DNA of 64,000 nt from Salmonella bongori NCTC 12419 (GCF_000252995.1 NC_015761.1:434001-498000), one strand, 5' to 3'. Numbered from the stretch's first letter, positions 14,195 through 26,640 are shown. Notes: generated by a model not told the origin, from the sequence alone. A program made the numbers and translations.

Positions 14195-15670
14195 TCAGGC
14201 GAGGCGTGTTTTTCGTAATGCCAGGTAGTCCAGCAGTCCGCCAAACACAATGCCGCATACGGCAACGACTACCGCCGTCTCAAGCAATTCCGGCAGGAAT
14301 GAGAAGTGGGTGTAATCTACGGCGTTCATGGTCAGCAGAAGTATCCATACCGCCAGCAAGGCAACGCCCACAAGCAGTACTGAAAGCGCCAGATTGTAGG
14401 CGCCGCGGTATTCCGTTCGGGGAATGAAACGTTCGCTCTGCCAGCTATATTCCAGTGTTTGCCGACAGACCAGCAATAGCATGAGTCCTGGAATGGCAGC
14501 AACCACCGAGAAGAGATAGAAGGTCGACCAGCCATGCGCTTCAACGAACCAGCCCGCCACGGGGCCGACGTAAACGCGGCCTACCGCAGAAAGGGCCGAA
14601 AGCAGGGCAAATTGCGTCGCGGAAAACGACTTATTACATAGCGTCATTAATAAGGCGACAAAGGCGGCGGTGCCCATCCCACCGCAGAGATTTTCGAAAA
14701 ATACCGCAGCACCCATGCTAAACATGTTCTTATCGGTAATCGAGAGCAGCCAGTAGCCCGCGTTAGAGGCACCCTGCAGAATGCCGAAAATCAGCAGCGC
14801 GCGGAACAGAGAAAGCCGCTGCATTAAAATGCCGCCATACAGCGCGCCGACTATCGTCGCCAGTAGCCCCAGCGTTTTATTGACCATACCCACTTCACCT
14901 GCATCAAAGCCAACGCCGCGAATCAAAAAGGTCGTGGTCAGGCTCATGGCGAAGGCGTCGCCCAATTTATAAAGCACGATAAGCAGTAAAATCAGCCAGG
15001 CGTTATTGCGGCCAAAAAAGTCACGTAACGGCGCGACGACTGCCTGTTCCAGCGATTTTGGGGCAGGAATGGTATCAGTGGGTTCCGGTGCCAGTAAGGT
15101 AGCGATAATGCACGGGATCAGGAGTGCCGCCATCAGCCAGTACATCCCTTGCCAGCCGAGCCAGCGATCTGCCAGCCACAGCGCCAGACCGCCGGAAACC
15201 AGCATACCCAGGCGGTAGCCAAGCACGCTGATTGCCGCGCCTGCGCCGCGTTCTTCGGCGGGTAAAACATCGGTTTTCCAGGCGTCGAAGACGATATCCT
15301 GCGAGGCGGAGCAAAACGCGATTACCACTGCCAGCGCCGCCATCCAGCGTAGCTGGGTGCCGGGTTCAAGAAAACCCATCGCCGCAATCGCAACCAGTAA
15401 CAGCAGTTGAGTGGCGAGTAGCCAGCCGCGACGTCGGCCTAAAAAAGGCGGCGTGTAACGGTCCATCAGAGGGGACCAGAGAAACTTAAAGACGTAGGCC
15501 TGGCCGACCAGCGAGAAGAAGCCGATCGTTTTAAGATCAATATTCTCGACGGTCATCCACGCCTGTAGCGTACCGGAGGTGAGCGCCAGCGGGAGACCGG
15601 AAGCGAAGCCTAATATCAGCAGGATTGCTGAACGCGGTTGCTGGAAAATACGTAAGTAATGATTTGGCAT
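14195..15670 (-). CDS. ampG: Anhydromuropeptide permease AmpG
   Basis: Inner-membrane MFS permease that imports GlcNAc-anhydroMurNAc peptides released by wall turnover for recycling; it also supplies the inducer of AmpC beta-lactamases where these occur. 491 residues as in E. coli, with about 14 helices and the start MPNHYLRIFQQPRSAIL. The family-conserved segment GFASGLPLALTSGTLQAW is at residues about 21-38. It follows yajG by 43 bp on the same strand and is probably co-transcribed. Confidence 0.97.
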   Translation of the reverse strand: MPNHYLRIFQQPRSAILLILGFASGLPLALTSGTLQAWMTVENIDLKTIGFFSLVGQAYVFKFLWSPLMDRYTPPFLGRRRGWLLATQLLLLVAIAAMGFLEPGTQLRWMAALAVVIAFCSASQDIVFDAWKTDVLPAEERGAGAAISVLGYRLGMLVSGGLALWLADRWLGWQGMYWLMAALLIPCIIATLLAPEPTDTIPAPKSLEQAVVAPLRDFFGRNNAWLILLLIVLYKLGDAFAMSLTTTFLIRGVGFDAGEVGMVNKTLGLLATIVGALYGGILMQRLSLFRALLIFGILQGASNAGYWLLSITDKNMFSMGAAVFFENLCGGMGTAAFVALLMTLCNKSFSATQFALLSALSAVGRVYVGPVAGWFVEAHGWSTFYLFSVVAAIPGLMLLLVCRQTLEYSWQSERFIPRTEYRGAYNLALSVLLVGVALLAVWILLLTMNAVDYTHFSFLPELLETAVVVAVCGIVFGGLLDYLALRKTRLA

Positions 15671-15713
15671 AGGCTGCTGCAGGCCCGGCTTACGCCGGGT
15701 CTTACCGTTGTAA

Positions 15714-16292
15714 TTAACGGGCGTTTTGCTTAATGAAATCGTGAATGCTGGTGTCCTGGGACATATCAGCGATGGTATCGGTCAGAACGCTGTTCACTGC
15801 GTCGGCAATATTTTTGTTAGAGGCCTGGAACGCCCCTTCGATAGAGTAGCTGGCGCGATAGTTTTTGGTCATTTTGTTACCATTGGCGGCGGTTGCAATA
15901 ATCGCAATATCCGCTTTGGTGGCGATGTTGTAACGCACGCTGCCCTGGGAAACATCAGCATACAGTTGGTTAACAATAATCTGCAGATTTACCGCGCCGT
16001 TAGGCCCGATCATATAGCCCCGCGCCGTCATCTGTTTTTCCAGCACTTCTTGTAACAGGAAGCGTAAATCACGGGAGGCGGTTAACGTCACCAGTTGGTT
16101 GTTACGGGTGACCTTCGCTAACGCCTGATCCTGACGTTGGTCCGCACCGTTAATGCTAACGGTAACGCCCATCAGGCTTGGATCCTGCTGCGGTAAGGTA
16201 ATCTTCGGCGCGACGTCGATGGTTGTTGGCGGTGTGGCGCATCCTGCCAGCATAAACAGAGCGACTAATGGAAAGAGAAGTTTTTTTAACAT
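15714..16292 (-). CDS. yajG: Lipoprotein YajG
   Basis: Predicted lipoprotein of the YajG family, role uncertain. The signal peptide MLKKLLFPLVALFMLAGC ends in the lipobox LAGC (Cys18), followed by ATPP; no Asp at +2, so outer-membrane sorting is expected. Start at 16292 gives the E. coli length of 192; the frame extends 18 codons upstream without support. Next to ampG and divergent from bolA, an arrangement conserved in enterics. Confidence 0.93.
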   Translation of the reverse strand: MLKKLLFPLVALFMLAGCATPPTTIDVAPKITLPQQDPSLMGVTVSINGADQRQDQALAKVTRNNQLVTLTASRDLRFLLQEVLEKQMTARGYMIGPNGAVNLQIIVNQLYADVSQGSVRYNIATKADIAIIATAANGNKMTKNYRASYSIEGAFQASNKNIADAVNSVLTDTIADMSQDTSIHDFIKQNAR

Positions 16293-16595
16293 ATTCAGGC
16301 TCTCAATGACGCTTAAAACGTAATAGGTAAAAATTCCCGCCATCATAACACCGCTAACGGCGAGGGGAAGTGGTCAACGCAGGTAAATTCGTTGCAGGAG
16401 CCGATTTATTCTTGTTTACAGCGTGGGCGGACCTTTTGGCCGCTAAGCGGATGATTAAGTCAGTAAACTTCATACGTTTGGTTGAAATAATCAGACGAAA
16501 GCTAAATTTTTGTTGTCATGCTGTAATGGAAACGGTAAAAGCGGCTAGTATTTAAAGGGATGGGTGACATCACAGCGTTGTCGGAGGAGATTTTC
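16293..16595 (+). promoter_or_regulatory. bolA promoter region with gearbox -10
   Basis: The region between yajG and bolA contains CGGCTAGTA at 16542-16550, identical to the gearbox -10 of the E. coli bolA1 promoter, which drives sigma-S-dependent, growth-rate-inverse expression. The bolA ribosome-binding site GGAGGAGA is at about 16582. The yajG promoter lies in the left part. Confidence 0.75.
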
Positions 16596-16913
16596 ATGAT
16601 GATACGTGAGCAAATAGAAGAAAAATTAAGGACAGCGTTCGACCCCGTGTTTCTCGAAGTTGTGGATGAAAGCTATCGCCACAATGTGCCTGCAGGTTCG
16701 GAAAGCCATTTTAAGGTCGTGCTGGTGAGCGATCGCTTTACAGGCGAACGTTTTCTTAATCGTCACCGGATGATTTACGGTACGTTAACGGTGGAACTCT
16801 CCACAACCGTTCATGCGCTGGCCCTGCATACTTATACCCTCAAAGAGTGGGAAGGGTTGCAGGATACTATCTTCGCATCGCCTCCTTGTCGCGGTGCGGG
16901 AAGCATTGCGTAG
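16596..16913 (+). CDS. bolA: Stress-response regulator BolA
   Basis: DNA-binding morphogene controlling cell shape, penicillin-binding protein genes and biofilm; also a partner of monothiol glutaredoxin Grx4 through a [2Fe-2S] cluster. 105 residues, start ATG-ATG at 16596 behind GGAGGAGA. The class II KH-like fold carries the family segment [24 protein letters not shown] from about 37 (conserved FxGxxxxxRHRxI) and ends in [10 protein letters not shown]. The protein is full length. Confidence 0.96.
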   Translation: MMIREQIEEKLRTAFDPVFLEVVDESYRHNVPAGSESHFKVVLVSDRFTGERFLNRHRMIYGTLTVELSTTVHALALHTYTLKEWEGLQDTIFASPPCRGAGSIA

Positions 16914-16969
16914 CAAAACGGATTTGCAACTACCTCCGCTTTTCCAGTATGTTGCTACAGAATTATGTG

Positions 16970-16991
16970 AAAACGGCCTGCGGGCCGTTTT
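16970..16991 (+). terminator. Terminator after bolA
   Basis: AAAACGGCC (16970-16978) pairs with GGCCGTTTT (16983-16991) around TGCG and is followed by GTTTTGTC. It lies 56 bp past bolA. Confidence 0.85.
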
Positions 16992-17084
16992 GTTTTGTCT
17001 GAATGTTGAGCGTGCCGTACAGTATTCAGACAAAAATTAGCCGGGAATTGTGAAAAACGCCGCAGCATCGCGCAATCACCGTTC

Positions 17085-17113
17085 TCGACTCACAAAAGTG
17101 ATGCCGCTATAAT
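17085..17113 (+). promoter_or_regulatory. Candidate tig promoter
   Basis: TATAAT at 17108-17113 with a weak -35 (TCGACT, 17085-17090) at a 17-bp spacing. It lies about 147 bp before tig. The 347-bp gap bolA-tig otherwise holds only the bolA terminator and the tig leader. Confidence 0.55.
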
Positions 17114-17251
17114 GCGCCGTCTTACTATATGAACGTCTTCGGGATGATTCTGACGACAGGGAATGTGATTGATTATGAGAACATCCCGGTTCCGCGAAGC
17201 AAATAGCATGTGCTTGCGGAGTAGAGTTGACCGAGCACTGTGATTTTTTGA

Positions 17252-18559
<1,308 letters not shown>

Positions 18560-18590
18560 TTTGTTACGTTAAAAGCACGAAACTCGTACA

Positions 18591-18628
18591 AAAACCCGTC
18601 ACCTTTCTGTGGCGGGTTTTTTTTGTCA
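18591..18628 (+). terminator. Rho-independent terminator after tig
   Basis: CCCGTCAC pairs with GTGGCGGG (one G-T) around CTTTCT, followed by eight T residues. A strong intrinsic terminator. Confidence 0.93.
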
Positions 18629-18696
18629 CGCATTTTGCATGGTAAGGGTGCGAAAACCGTGTTTCAGTGTTAGCGTTAGAACAAAAGATTGTTATG

Positions 18697-18725
18697 CTTG
18701 AATTATGGCGATGCCGTACCCATTA
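18697..18725 (+). promoter_or_regulatory. Sigma-32-type promoter of clpP
   Basis: CTTGAAT (18697-18703) and CCCATTA (18719-18725) with about 15 bases between match the heat-shock consensus CTTGAAA / CCCATnT and the known position of the E. coli clpP heat-shock promoter, about 80 bp before the start codon. Confidence 0.75.
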
Positions 18726-18805
18726 CAGAGGGACTGGCTGATAATCCGTCCATCAGGTTACAATCAGTACAGCAGGTTTTTTCAATTTTTATCCAGGAGA
18801 CGGAA

Positions 18806-19429
18806 ATGTCATACAGCGGAGAACGAGATAATTTGGCCCCTCATATGGCGCTGGTGCCGATGGTCATTGAACAGACCTCACGCGGTGAGCGCTCTTTTGA
18901 TATCTATTCTCGTCTACTAAAGGAACGTGTCATTTTTCTGACCGGCCAGGTCGAAGACCATATGGCTAACCTGATTGTGGCGCAGATGCTGTTCCTGGAA
19001 GCGGAAAACCCGGAAAAAGATATCTATCTGTACATTAATTCTCCTGGCGGCGTAATTACTGCGGGGATGTCCATTTATGACACCATGCAGTTTATTAAGC
19101 CAGATGTCAGCACCATTTGTATGGGACAGGCGGCCTCAATGGGGGCGTTTCTGCTGACTGCCGGGGCGAAAGGCAAACGTTTCTGCTTGCCTAACTCTCG
19201 CGTCATGATCCACCAGCCGCTGGGCGGTTACCAGGGCCAGGCGACGGATATTGAAATTCACGCCCGTGAAATTCTGAAAGTAAAAGGGCGTATGAATGAA
19301 CTTATGGCGCACCATACGGGTCAATCTCTTGAGCAGATTGAACGTGATACCGAGCGCGATCGCTTCCTTTCCGCGCCTGAAGCGGTAGAGTACGGTTTGG
19401 TTGACTCAATTTTGACCCATCGTAATTGA
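18806..19429 (+). CDS. clpP: ATP-dependent Clp protease proteolytic subunit
   Basis: Serine peptidase forming the double-heptameric chamber that works with ClpX or ClpA. 207 residues including the N-terminal propeptide (processed after Ala14 in E. coli). Catalytic Ser is in GQAASMGAF near 111 and His in RVMIHQP near 136; the Asp is near 185. The longer open frame upstream is rejected: the ATG at 18806 follows CAGGAGACGG and gives the family start MSYSGERDN. clpX follows 126 bp later. Confidence 0.98.
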
Positions 19430-19555
19430 TGCCCTGGACGCAAGTGTGCCGCTATAATAGCTAAAGGCGGCACAACGCTGACTAGCGGCTTGCGCCTGAG
19501 AATGGCATTTGCGTCGTCGTGTGCGGCACAAAGAACAAAGAAGAGGTTTTGACTC

Positions 19556-20827
19556 ATGACAGATAAACGCAAAGATGGCTCAGGCAAGTTGTTGTACTGC
19601 TCTTTTTGCGGCAAAAGCCAGCATGAAGTGCGCAAGCTGATTGCCGGTCCATCCGTGTATATCTGCGACGAATGCGTCGATTTATGTAACGACATCATTC
19701 GCGAAGAAATTAAAGAAGTTGCACCGCACCGTGAACGCAGCGCGTTGCCAACACCGCATGAAATTCGTATCCATCTGGACGATTACGTTATCGGTCAGGA
19801 GCAGGCGAAAAAAGTGCTGGCGGTTGCGGTATATAACCACTACAAGCGTCTGCGTAACGGTGATACCAGCAATGGCGTCGAGTTAGGCAAAAGTAACATT
19901 CTGCTGATTGGACCGACCGGTTCCGGTAAAACGCTGCTGGCAGAAACACTGGCGCGCTTACTGGACGTTCCTTTCACCATGGCGGATGCTACCACCCTGA
20001 CCGAAGCGGGTTACGTGGGTGAAGACGTTGAGAATATTATTCAGAAATTGTTGCAGAAATGTGACTACGACGTGCAGAAAGCGCAGCGCGGTATTGTTTA
20101 CATTGATGAGATCGACAAGATTTCGCGTAAATCAGACAATCCGTCCATTACCCGCGACGTTTCCGGTGAAGGTGTACAGCAGGCATTGCTGAAACTGATT
20201 GAAGGCACTGTCGCCGCGGTTCCGCCGCAGGGCGGGCGCAAACATCCGCAGCAGGAATTCCTGCAGGTCGATACCTCGAAGATCCTGTTTATCTGCGGCG
20301 GTGCGTTTGCCGGTCTGGATAAGGTCATCGCCAACCGTGTGGAAACCGGCTCCGGCATTGGTTTTGGCGCCACGGTGAAAGCGAAGTCCGATAAAGCCAG
20401 CGAAGGTGAATTGCTGTCGCAGGTTGAGCCGGAAGATCTGATTAAATTTGGTCTGATTCCTGAGTTTATCGGCCGTCTTCCGGTTGTCGCGACGTTGAAT
20501 GAATTGAGCGAAGAGGCGTTGATTCAGATCCTGAAAGAGCCGAAAAACGCGCTGACCAAACAGTATCAGGCGCTGTTTAACCTCGAAGGTGTGGATCTGG
20601 AATTCCGTGATGAAGCGCTTGATGCTATCGCCAGAAAAGCGATGGCGCGTAAAACTGGCGCCCGTGGCTTGCGTTCTATCGTTGAAGCGGCATTACTGGA
20701 TACCATGTACGATCTGCCTTCCATGGAAGACGTTGAAAAAGTGGTTATCGACGAGTCTGTTATTGACGGTCAGAGTAAGCCGTTACTCATTTACGGCAAA
20801 CCGGAAGCACAGGCTTCTGGCGAATAA
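19556..20827 (+). CDS. clpX: ClpX, AAA+ unfoldase of the Clp protease
   Basis: Recognises tagged substrates (for example ssrA-tagged), unfolds them and feeds ClpP. N-terminal zinc-binding domain with CSFCG and CDECVDLC (residues about 15-43), Walker A GPTGSGKT near 120, Walker [10 protein letters not shown] near 182, and the ClpP-contacting IGF loop ([10 protein letters not shown] near 268). 423 residues, one fewer than I recall for E. coli: the C-terminus reads PEAQASGE with a single Gln where K-12 has two. Start behind AAAGAAGAGGTTTTGACTC. Confidence 0.98.
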   Translation: MTDKRKDGSGKLLYCSFCGKSQHEVRKLIAGPSVYICDECVDLCNDIIREEIKEVAPHRERSALPTPHEIRIHLDDYVIGQEQAKKVLAVAVYNHYKRLRNGDTSNGVELGKSNILLIGPTGSGKTLLAETLARLLDVPFTMADATTLTEAGYVGEDVENIIQKLLQKCDYDVQKAQRGIVYIDEIDKISRKSDNPSITRDVSGEGVQQALLKLIEGTVAAVPPQGGRKHPQQEFLQVDTSKILFICGGAFAGLDKVIANRVETGSGIGFGATVKAKSDKASEGELLSQVEPEDLIKFGLIPEFIGRLPVVATLNELSEEALIQILKEPKNALTKQYQALFNLEGVDLEFRDEALDAIARKAMARKTGARGLRSIVEAALLDTMYDLPSMEDVEKVVIDESVIDGQSKPLLIYGKPEAQASGE

Positions 20828-20855
20828 TTAAACATTCATACAATTAGTTAGCCAA

Positions 20856-20886
20856 AAAAGGGGAGATTTTATCTCCCCTTTCGTTT
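20856..20886. terminator. Terminator between clpX and lon
   Basis: AAAAGGGGAGAT (20856-20867) pairs with ATCTCCCCTTT (20871-20881) with T-runs reading out on the plus strand and A/T symmetry on the other, so it could act in both directions. Confidence 0.88.
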
Positions 20887-20902
20887 TTCCTGTAAACACG
20901 CC

Positions 20903-20930
20903 GTTGAATGTGTGGGAAACATCCCCATAT
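20903..20930 (+). promoter_or_regulatory. Sigma-32 promoter of lon
   Basis: GTTGAAT (20903-20909) and CCCCATAT (20923-20930) with 13 bases between match the heat-shock promoter and the E. coli lon promoter almost exactly. It lies about 80 bp before the lon start codon. Confidence 0.85.
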
Positions 20931-21012
20931 ACTGACGTACATGTTAAAGGTGGTATGGAGCACAGCTATACCATCTGATTACCTGGCGGACACTAAACTA
21001 AGAGAGAGCTCT

Positions 21013-23367
21013 ATGAATCCTGAGCGTTCTGAACGCATTGAAATCCCCGTATTGCCATTGCGCGATGTGGTGGTTTATCCGCACATGGTCATACCCTTAT
21101 TTGTAGGGCGGGAAAAATCTATCCGTTGTCTGGAAGCGGCTATGGACCATGATAAAAAAATCATGCTGGTCGCCCAGAAAGAAGCATCAACGGATGAGCC
21201 GGGTGTAAACGATCTTTTCACCGTCGGGACCGTGGCCTCTATTTTGCAGATGCTGAAACTGCCTGACGGCACCGTAAAAGTGCTGGTTGAGGGGTTACAG
21301 CGCGCGCGCATTTCCGCGCTGTCTGATAACGGCGAACATTTCTCTGCGAAGGCGGAGTACCTTGATTCGCCAGCGATTGATGAGCGTGAACAAGAAGTGC
21401 TGGTACGTACCGCTATCAGCCAGTTTGAAGGCTATATCAAGCTGAACAAAAAAATCCCGCCAGAAGTGCTGACGTCGCTCAATAGCATTGATGACCCTGC
21501 ACGTCTGGCTGACACCATTGCTGCGCATATGCCGCTAAAGCTGGCAGATAAACAGTCCGTACTGGAGATGTCCGACGTTAACGAACGTCTGGAATATCTG
21601 ATGGCGATGATGGAGTCTGAAATCGATCTGTTACAGGTTGAGAAACGTATTCGCAACCGCGTGAAAAAGCAGATGGAGAAATCTCAGCGCGAGTACTATC
21701 TGAACGAGCAAATGAAAGCGATTCAGAAAGAACTTGGCGAGATGGATGATGCGCCGGATGAAAACGAAGCGCTGAAGCGTAAGATCGACGCGGCGAAAAT
21801 GCCGAAAGAGGCGAAAGAGAAAGCGGAAGCAGAACTGCAGAAGCTAAAAATGATGTCGCCGATGTCGGCGGAAGCCACCGTGGTGCGCGGCTACATCGAC
21901 TGGATGGTGCAGGTGCCGTGGAATGCGCGTAGCAAGGTCAAAAAAGACCTGCGTCAGGCGCAAGAAATTCTCGATACCGATCATTATGGTCTGGAGCGCG
22001 TCAAAGACCGCATCCTTGAGTATCTCGCGGTACAAAGCCGTGTGAACAAAATCAAGGGACCCATCCTGTGTCTGGTTGGGCCGCCGGGGGTGGGTAAAAC
22101 GTCGTTGGGTCAGTCCATCGCCAAAGCGACAGGACGTAAATACATCCGTATGGCGCTGGGCGGCGTCCGTGACGAGGCTGAAATTCGTGGTCACCGCCGG
22201 ACTTACATCGGCTCTATGCCGGGTAAACTGATCCAAAAAATGGCGAAAGTGGGGGTTAAAAACCCGCTGTTCCTGCTCGATGAAATCGACAAGATGTCCT
22301 CGGACATGCGTGGTGATCCAGCGTCGGCGCTGCTTGAAGTACTGGATCCTGAGCAGAACGTGGCCTTCAGCGATCACTATCTGGAGGTGGATTACGATCT
22401 CAGCGATGTCATGTTCGTGGCCACCTCTAACTCCATGAACATTCCGGCACCGTTGCTGGATCGTATGGAAGTGATTCGTCTTTCTGGCTATACCGAAGAC
22501 GAGAAGCTGAACATTGCTAAACGCCACCTGCTGCCGAAGCAGATCGAGCGTAACGCGCTGAAAAAAGGCGAATTGACGGTCGACGATAGTGCCATTATTG
22601 GTATTATTCGTTACTACACCCGTGAAGCGGGCGTGCGTAGTCTGGAACGTGAAATCTCCAAACTGTGCCGTAAAGCCGTTAAGCAGTTATTGCTGGATAA
22701 GTCGCTGAAACACATTCAGATCAATGGCGACAATCTGCACGATTATCTTGGCGTACAACGCTTTGACTATGGCCGTGCGGATAGCGAAAACCGCGTAGGT
22801 CAGGTGACGGGGCTGGCATGGACGGAAGTGGGTGGCGATTTGCTGACCATTGAAACCGCCTGTGTGCCGGGTAAAGGGAAATTGACCTATACCGGTTCGC
22901 TCGGTGAGGTAATGCAGGAGTCCATCCAGGCTGCGCTGACTGTGGTGCGTGCACGTGCGGAAAAACTGGGGATTAACCCGGACTTCTATGAAAAACGCGA
23001 CATTCACGTTCACGTCCCTGAAGGGGCGACGCCGAAAGATGGTCCGAGCGCCGGTATCGCGATGTGTACTGCGCTGGTCTCATGCCTGACTGGCAATCCG
23101 GTTCGCGCCGACGTGGCGATGACTGGCGAGATTACGCTGCGTGGCCAGGTACTGCCGATTGGCGGCCTGAAAGAAAAACTGTTGGCGGCGCATCGCGGCG
23201 GGATTAAAACAGTCTTAATTCCATTCGAAAATAAACGCGATCTGGAAGAGATCCCGGACAATGTGATTGCCGACCTGGATATTCATCCGGTGAAGCGTAT
23301 TGAGGAAGTTTTAACGCTTGCTTTGCAAAACGAACCGTCTGGAATGCAGGTTGTAACTGCAAAATAG
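21013..23367 (+). CDS. lon: Lon ATP-dependent protease
   Basis: Soluble AAA+ serine protease degrading misfolded proteins and regulators such as SulA and RcsA. 784 residues from the ATG at 21013 ([19 protein letters not shown]). The upstream in-frame extension would run through the heat-shock promoter and is rejected; the true start follows AAGAGAGAGCT. N-terminal substrate domain about 1-300 with a coiled coil, Walker [10 protein letters not shown] near 356, Walker [11 protein letters not shown] near 420, catalytic Ser in [11 protein letters not shown] near 679 with a Lys near 722. Followed by a strong terminator and hupB. Confidence 0.98.
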   Translation: MNPERSERIEIPVLPLRDVVVYPHMVIPLFVGREKSIRCLEAAMDHDKKIMLVAQKEASTDEPGVNDLFTVGTVASILQMLKLPDGTVKVLVEGLQRARISALSDNGEHFSAKAEYLDSPAIDEREQEVLVRTAISQFEGYIKLNKKIPPEVLTSLNSIDDPARLADTIAAHMPLKLADKQSVLEMSDVNERLEYLMAMMESEIDLLQVEKRIRNRVKKQMEKSQREYYLNEQMKAIQKELGEMDDAPDENEALKRKIDAAKMPKEAKEKAEAELQKLKMMSPMSAEATVVRGYIDWMVQVPWNARSKVKKDLRQAQEILDTDHYGLERVKDRILEYLAVQSRVNKIKGPILCLVGPPGVGKTSLGQSIAKATGRKYIRMALGGVRDEAEIRGHRRTYIGSMPGKLIQKMAKVGVKNPLFLLDEIDKMSSDMRGDPASALLEVLDPEQNVAFSDHYLEVDYDLSDVMFVATSNSMNIPAPLLDRMEVIRLSGYTEDEKLNIAKRHLLPKQIERNALKKGELTVDDSAIIGIIRYYTREAGVRSLEREISKLCRKAVKQLLLDKSLKHIQINGDNLHDYLGVQRFDYGRADSENRVGQVTGLAWTEVGGDLLTIETACVPGKGKLTYTGSLGEVMQESIQAALTVVRARAEKLGINPDFYEKRDIHVHVPEGATPKDGPSAGIAMCTALVSCLTGNPVRADVAMTGEITLRGQVLPIGGLKEKLLAAHRGGIKTVLIPFENKRDLEEIPDNVIADLDIHPVKRIEEVLTLALQNEPSGMQVVTAK

Positions 23368-23399
23368 TGACCTCGCGCAAAGAGCGCTAATAAAAACAG

Positions 23400-23436
23400 G
23401 GCTGGCAGGCTATTTCGGACTTGCCAGCCTTTTTTT
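23400..23436 (+). terminator. Terminator after lon
   Basis: GGCTGGCA (23400-23407) pairs with TGCCAGCC (23422-23429) and is followed by seven T residues. Confidence 0.9.
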
Positions 23437-23575
23437 GTATAGCTAATTTAGATGGTTGATTGGGTCTGCCGCCATTAACGGGTGTTGTAAGGGCGTGGCA
23501 GGCCTGATATAACTGCTGCGCGGTCGTACTTCGAAGGATTCAGGTGCGATATAAATTATAAAGAGGAAGAGAAGA

Positions 23576-23848
23576 GTGAATAAATCTCAACTGATCGAAA
23601 AAATTGCTGCAGGGGCTGATATCTCTAAGGCTGCGGCTGGACGTGCGTTAGATGCGATTATTGCTTCTGTTACCGAATCTCTGAAGGAAGGGGATGACGT
23701 TGCACTGGTAGGTTTTGGTACTTTTGCTGTTAAAGAGCGTGCTGCCCGTACTGGTCGCAACCCGCAAACAGGTAAAGAGATCACCATCGCCGCAGCCAAA
23801 GTGCCGAGTTTCCGTGCAGGTAAAGCACTGAAAGACGCGGTAAACTAA
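23576..23848 (+). CDS. hupB: Nucleoid protein HU, beta subunit
   Basis: Small DNA-bending nucleoid protein forming heterodimers with HU-alpha. 90 residues. The start codon is GTG at 23576, preceded by AAAGAGGAAGAGAAGA, giving [13 protein letters not shown]. The DNA-binding beta arm is around [14 protein letters not shown] with the conserved proline near 63. Own transcription unit between the lon and hupB terminators. Confidence 0.98.
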   Translation: MNKSQLIEKIAAGADISKAAAGRALDAIIASVTESLKEGDDVALVGFGTFAVKERAARTGRNPQTGKEITIAAAKVPSFRAGKALKDAVN

Positions 23849-23881
23849 GCGTGATCCCCTCGGGGGATGTGACAAAGTACA

Positions 23882-23910
23882 AGGGCGCATCAACTGATGT
23901 GCCTTTTTTA
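23882..23910 (+). terminator. Terminator after hupB
   Basis: GGCGCATCA (23884-23892) pairs with TGATGTGCC (23895-23903), followed by TTTTTTA. Confidence 0.85.
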
Positions 23911-24139
23911 TTGGCGATTCGGGAATTTCTGTGCGTTGCAGGCTGACAATTGCCCTCATTTCTTGTCACAATAGGCTTTTGCGCGCAACGTTCAGAAAAA
24001 GCGATGCCGCGCGAAGTATATATACGTAAATCATTCAAGTCGCATTGACGCGGCAACTGAGCGAATCACTCGGTAGCCAGCAGAGAAGTCGTCTGAAAGA
24101 TAAAGTGTAAAGTCACCTACAGCGGAGTGTGGTTACACC

Positions 24140-26011
24140 ATGATGGACAGCTTACGCACGGCTGCAAACAGTCTCGTGCTCAAGATTATTTTCGTTATCA
24201 TTATCGTGTCGTTCATTTTGACCGGCGTTAGTGGTTACCTGATTGGCGGAAGCAATAACTACGCCGCAAAAGTGAATGGCCAGGAAATCAGCCGGGCACA
24301 GTTTGAGAATGCGTTTAACAACGAACGTAACCGTATGCAGCAGCAGCTGGGCGACAGGTATTCTGAACTGGCGGCCAACGAAGACTATATGAAAAGCCTG
24401 CGCCAGCAGGTGCTGAATCGTCTGATAGACGAAGCGTTGTTGGATCAATATTCCCGCGAATTGAAACTGGGCATTAGCGATGAGCAGGTGAAGCAGGCGA
24501 TTTTCGCGACTCCCGCTTTTCAGGTAGACGGTCAGTTTGATAACAACCGCTATAACGCGATTGTTAACCAGATGGGCATGACCGCCGATCAGTATGCTCA
24601 GGCGCTGCGTAATCAGCTTACCACTCAGCAACTGGTCAACGGCGTGGCGGGTACCGATTTTATGCTGAAAGGAGAAACCGACGAGCTGGCGGCATTAGTT
24701 TCTCAACAGCGTATAGTGCGTGAAGCCACTATTGATGTAAACGCGTTGGCAGCGAAACAGCCGGTGACTGATCAGGATGTGTCCAGCTACTACGATCAGA
24801 ACAAAACCCGCTTTATGACGCCGGAGCAGTTCCGCGTGAGTTATATTAAGCTGGATGCCGCGACGATGCAGGCGCCAGTTAGCGATGCGGATATTCAGGC
24901 CTATTATGACCAACATTTGGATCAGTTTACCCAGCCGGCGCGTAATCGATACAGCATTATTCAGACCAAAACGGAAGCTGATGCTAAAGCGGTCCTGGAT
25001 GCGCTGAACAAGGGTGAAGATTTCGCTACGCTGGCGAAAGAGAAATCCACCGACATCATCTCTGCACGTAATGGTGGCGATATGGGGTGGTTGGAAGACT
25101 CCGCGACGGTGCCGGAGTTGAAAAACGCGGGTCTGAAACAGAAAGGCCAGATATCTGGCGTAATTAAATCGTCCGTAGGGTTCCTGGTAGCCCGCCTGGA
25201 TGACGCTCAGCCTGCCAAAGTGAAACCGTTAAACGAAGTACGTGACGATATCGCTGCAAAAGTGAAGCAGGAAAAAGCGCTGGATGCCTACTATGCGCTG
25301 CAGCAGAAAGTGAGTGATGCGGCAAGCAACGACAATGAATCATTGGCCGGCGCTGAACAGGTCGCGGGCGTAAAAGCGGTTGAAACCGGCTGGTTCAGCC
25401 GTGATAACTTGCCAGAAGCGTTAAATTTCAAACCGGTAGCCGATGCTATCTTTAATGGTGGTCTGGTGGGCGAAAACGGTACGCCGGGGCCGAATTCAGA
25501 CATTATCACTGTGGATGGCGACCAGGCTTTTGTCGTGCGCGTGAGCGAACATAAACCTGAAGCCGTTAAGCCGTTGGCAGAGGTGAAAGAACAGGTCACC
25601 GCCCTTGTGAAACATAATAAAGCGGAACAACAAGCGAAACTGGACGCAGAAAAACTGCTGGTTGAATTGAAGGCAGGTAAAGGCGCAGAAGCGATGAAAG
25701 CGGCAGGTTTGAGTTTTGGTGAACCTAAAACGTTAAGCCGTACCAGCCAGGATCCTGTAAGCCAGGCGGCCTTTGCGTTAAGCCTTCCGACGAAAGATAA
25801 GCCGGTTTACGGCGTGGCAAACGATATGCAGGGCAATGTCGTCCTGCTGGCGCTTGACGAAGTGAAAGCGGGTACCATGCCGGAAGCGCAGAAAAAAGCG
25901 ATGGTGCAGGGTATCACGCAGAACAATGCGCAAATTGTCTTCGAGGCGCTGATGAGCAATCTGCGTAAAGAGGCGAAAATCAAAATAGGTGATGCGCTGG
26001 AACAACAGTAA
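24140..26011 (+). CDS. ppiD: Periplasmic chaperone / PPIase-like protein PpiD
   Basis: Inner-membrane-anchored periplasmic chaperone near the Sec translocon. 623 residues. A single N-terminal helix (about residues 13-35, LKIIFVIIIVSFILTGVSGYLI) anchors it. SurA-like N-terminal region, parvulin domain about 265-355 (NGGDMGWL motif), and a long C-terminal region. Parvulin activity of E. coli PpiD is absent or weak. ATG at 24140 gives the family start MMDSLRTAANSLVLK. Its terminator is at 26056-26078. Confidence 0.97.
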   Translation: MMDSLRTAANSLVLKIIFVIIIVSFILTGVSGYLIGGSNNYAAKVNGQEISRAQFENAFNNERNRMQQQLGDRYSELAANEDYMKSLRQQVLNRLIDEALLDQYSRELKLGISDEQVKQAIFATPAFQVDGQFDNNRYNAIVNQMGMTADQYAQALRNQLTTQQLVNGVAGTDFMLKGETDELAALVSQQRIVREATIDVNALAAKQPVTDQDVSSYYDQNKTRFMTPEQFRVSYIKLDAATMQAPVSDADIQAYYDQHLDQFTQPARNRYSIIQTKTEADAKAVLDALNKGEDFATLAKEKSTDIISARNGGDMGWLEDSATVPELKNAGLKQKGQISGVIKSSVGFLVARLDDAQPAKVKPLNEVRDDIAAKVKQEKALDAYYALQQKVSDAASNDNESLAGAEQVAGVKAVETGWFSRDNLPEALNFKPVADAIFNGGLVGENGTPGPNSDIITVDGDQAFVVRVSEHKPEAVKPLAEVKEQVTALVKHNKAEQQAKLDAEKLLVELKAGKGAEAMKAAGLSFGEPKTLSRTSQDPVSQAAFALSLPTKDKPVYGVANDMQGNVVLLALDEVKAGTMPEAQKKAMVQGITQNNAQIVFEALMSNLRKEAKIKIGDALEQQ

Positions 26012-26055
26012 TCGCCGAGGCGCTTCGCAAAATATTGCAAAAAGTTGTATCTCAC

Positions 26056-26082
26056 AAAGGCCGCTTTCGCGGCCTTTTCCAT
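26056..26082 (+). terminator. Terminator after ppiD
   Basis: AAAGGCCGC pairs with GCGGCCTTT around TTTC, followed by TTCC. It lies 45 bp past ppiD. Confidence 0.85.
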
Positions 26083-26088
26083 TTCTGA

Positions 26089-26535
<447 letters not shown>

Positions 26536-26640
26536 TAACTTGCACAGTGGCAAAAATTTGCCAGACTAAGAGAGGTCATACCAGTTGTGGCCTCTGTATA
26601 TGTCGTTTATCTATAACAACAACGTAAGGTTTAGTGCGCT

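Noticed and set aside
20908..21012. N-terminal extension of Lon
   Set aside because: It would start inside the sigma-32 promoter; the ATG at 21013 has a good ribosome-binding site and gives the known 784 residues.
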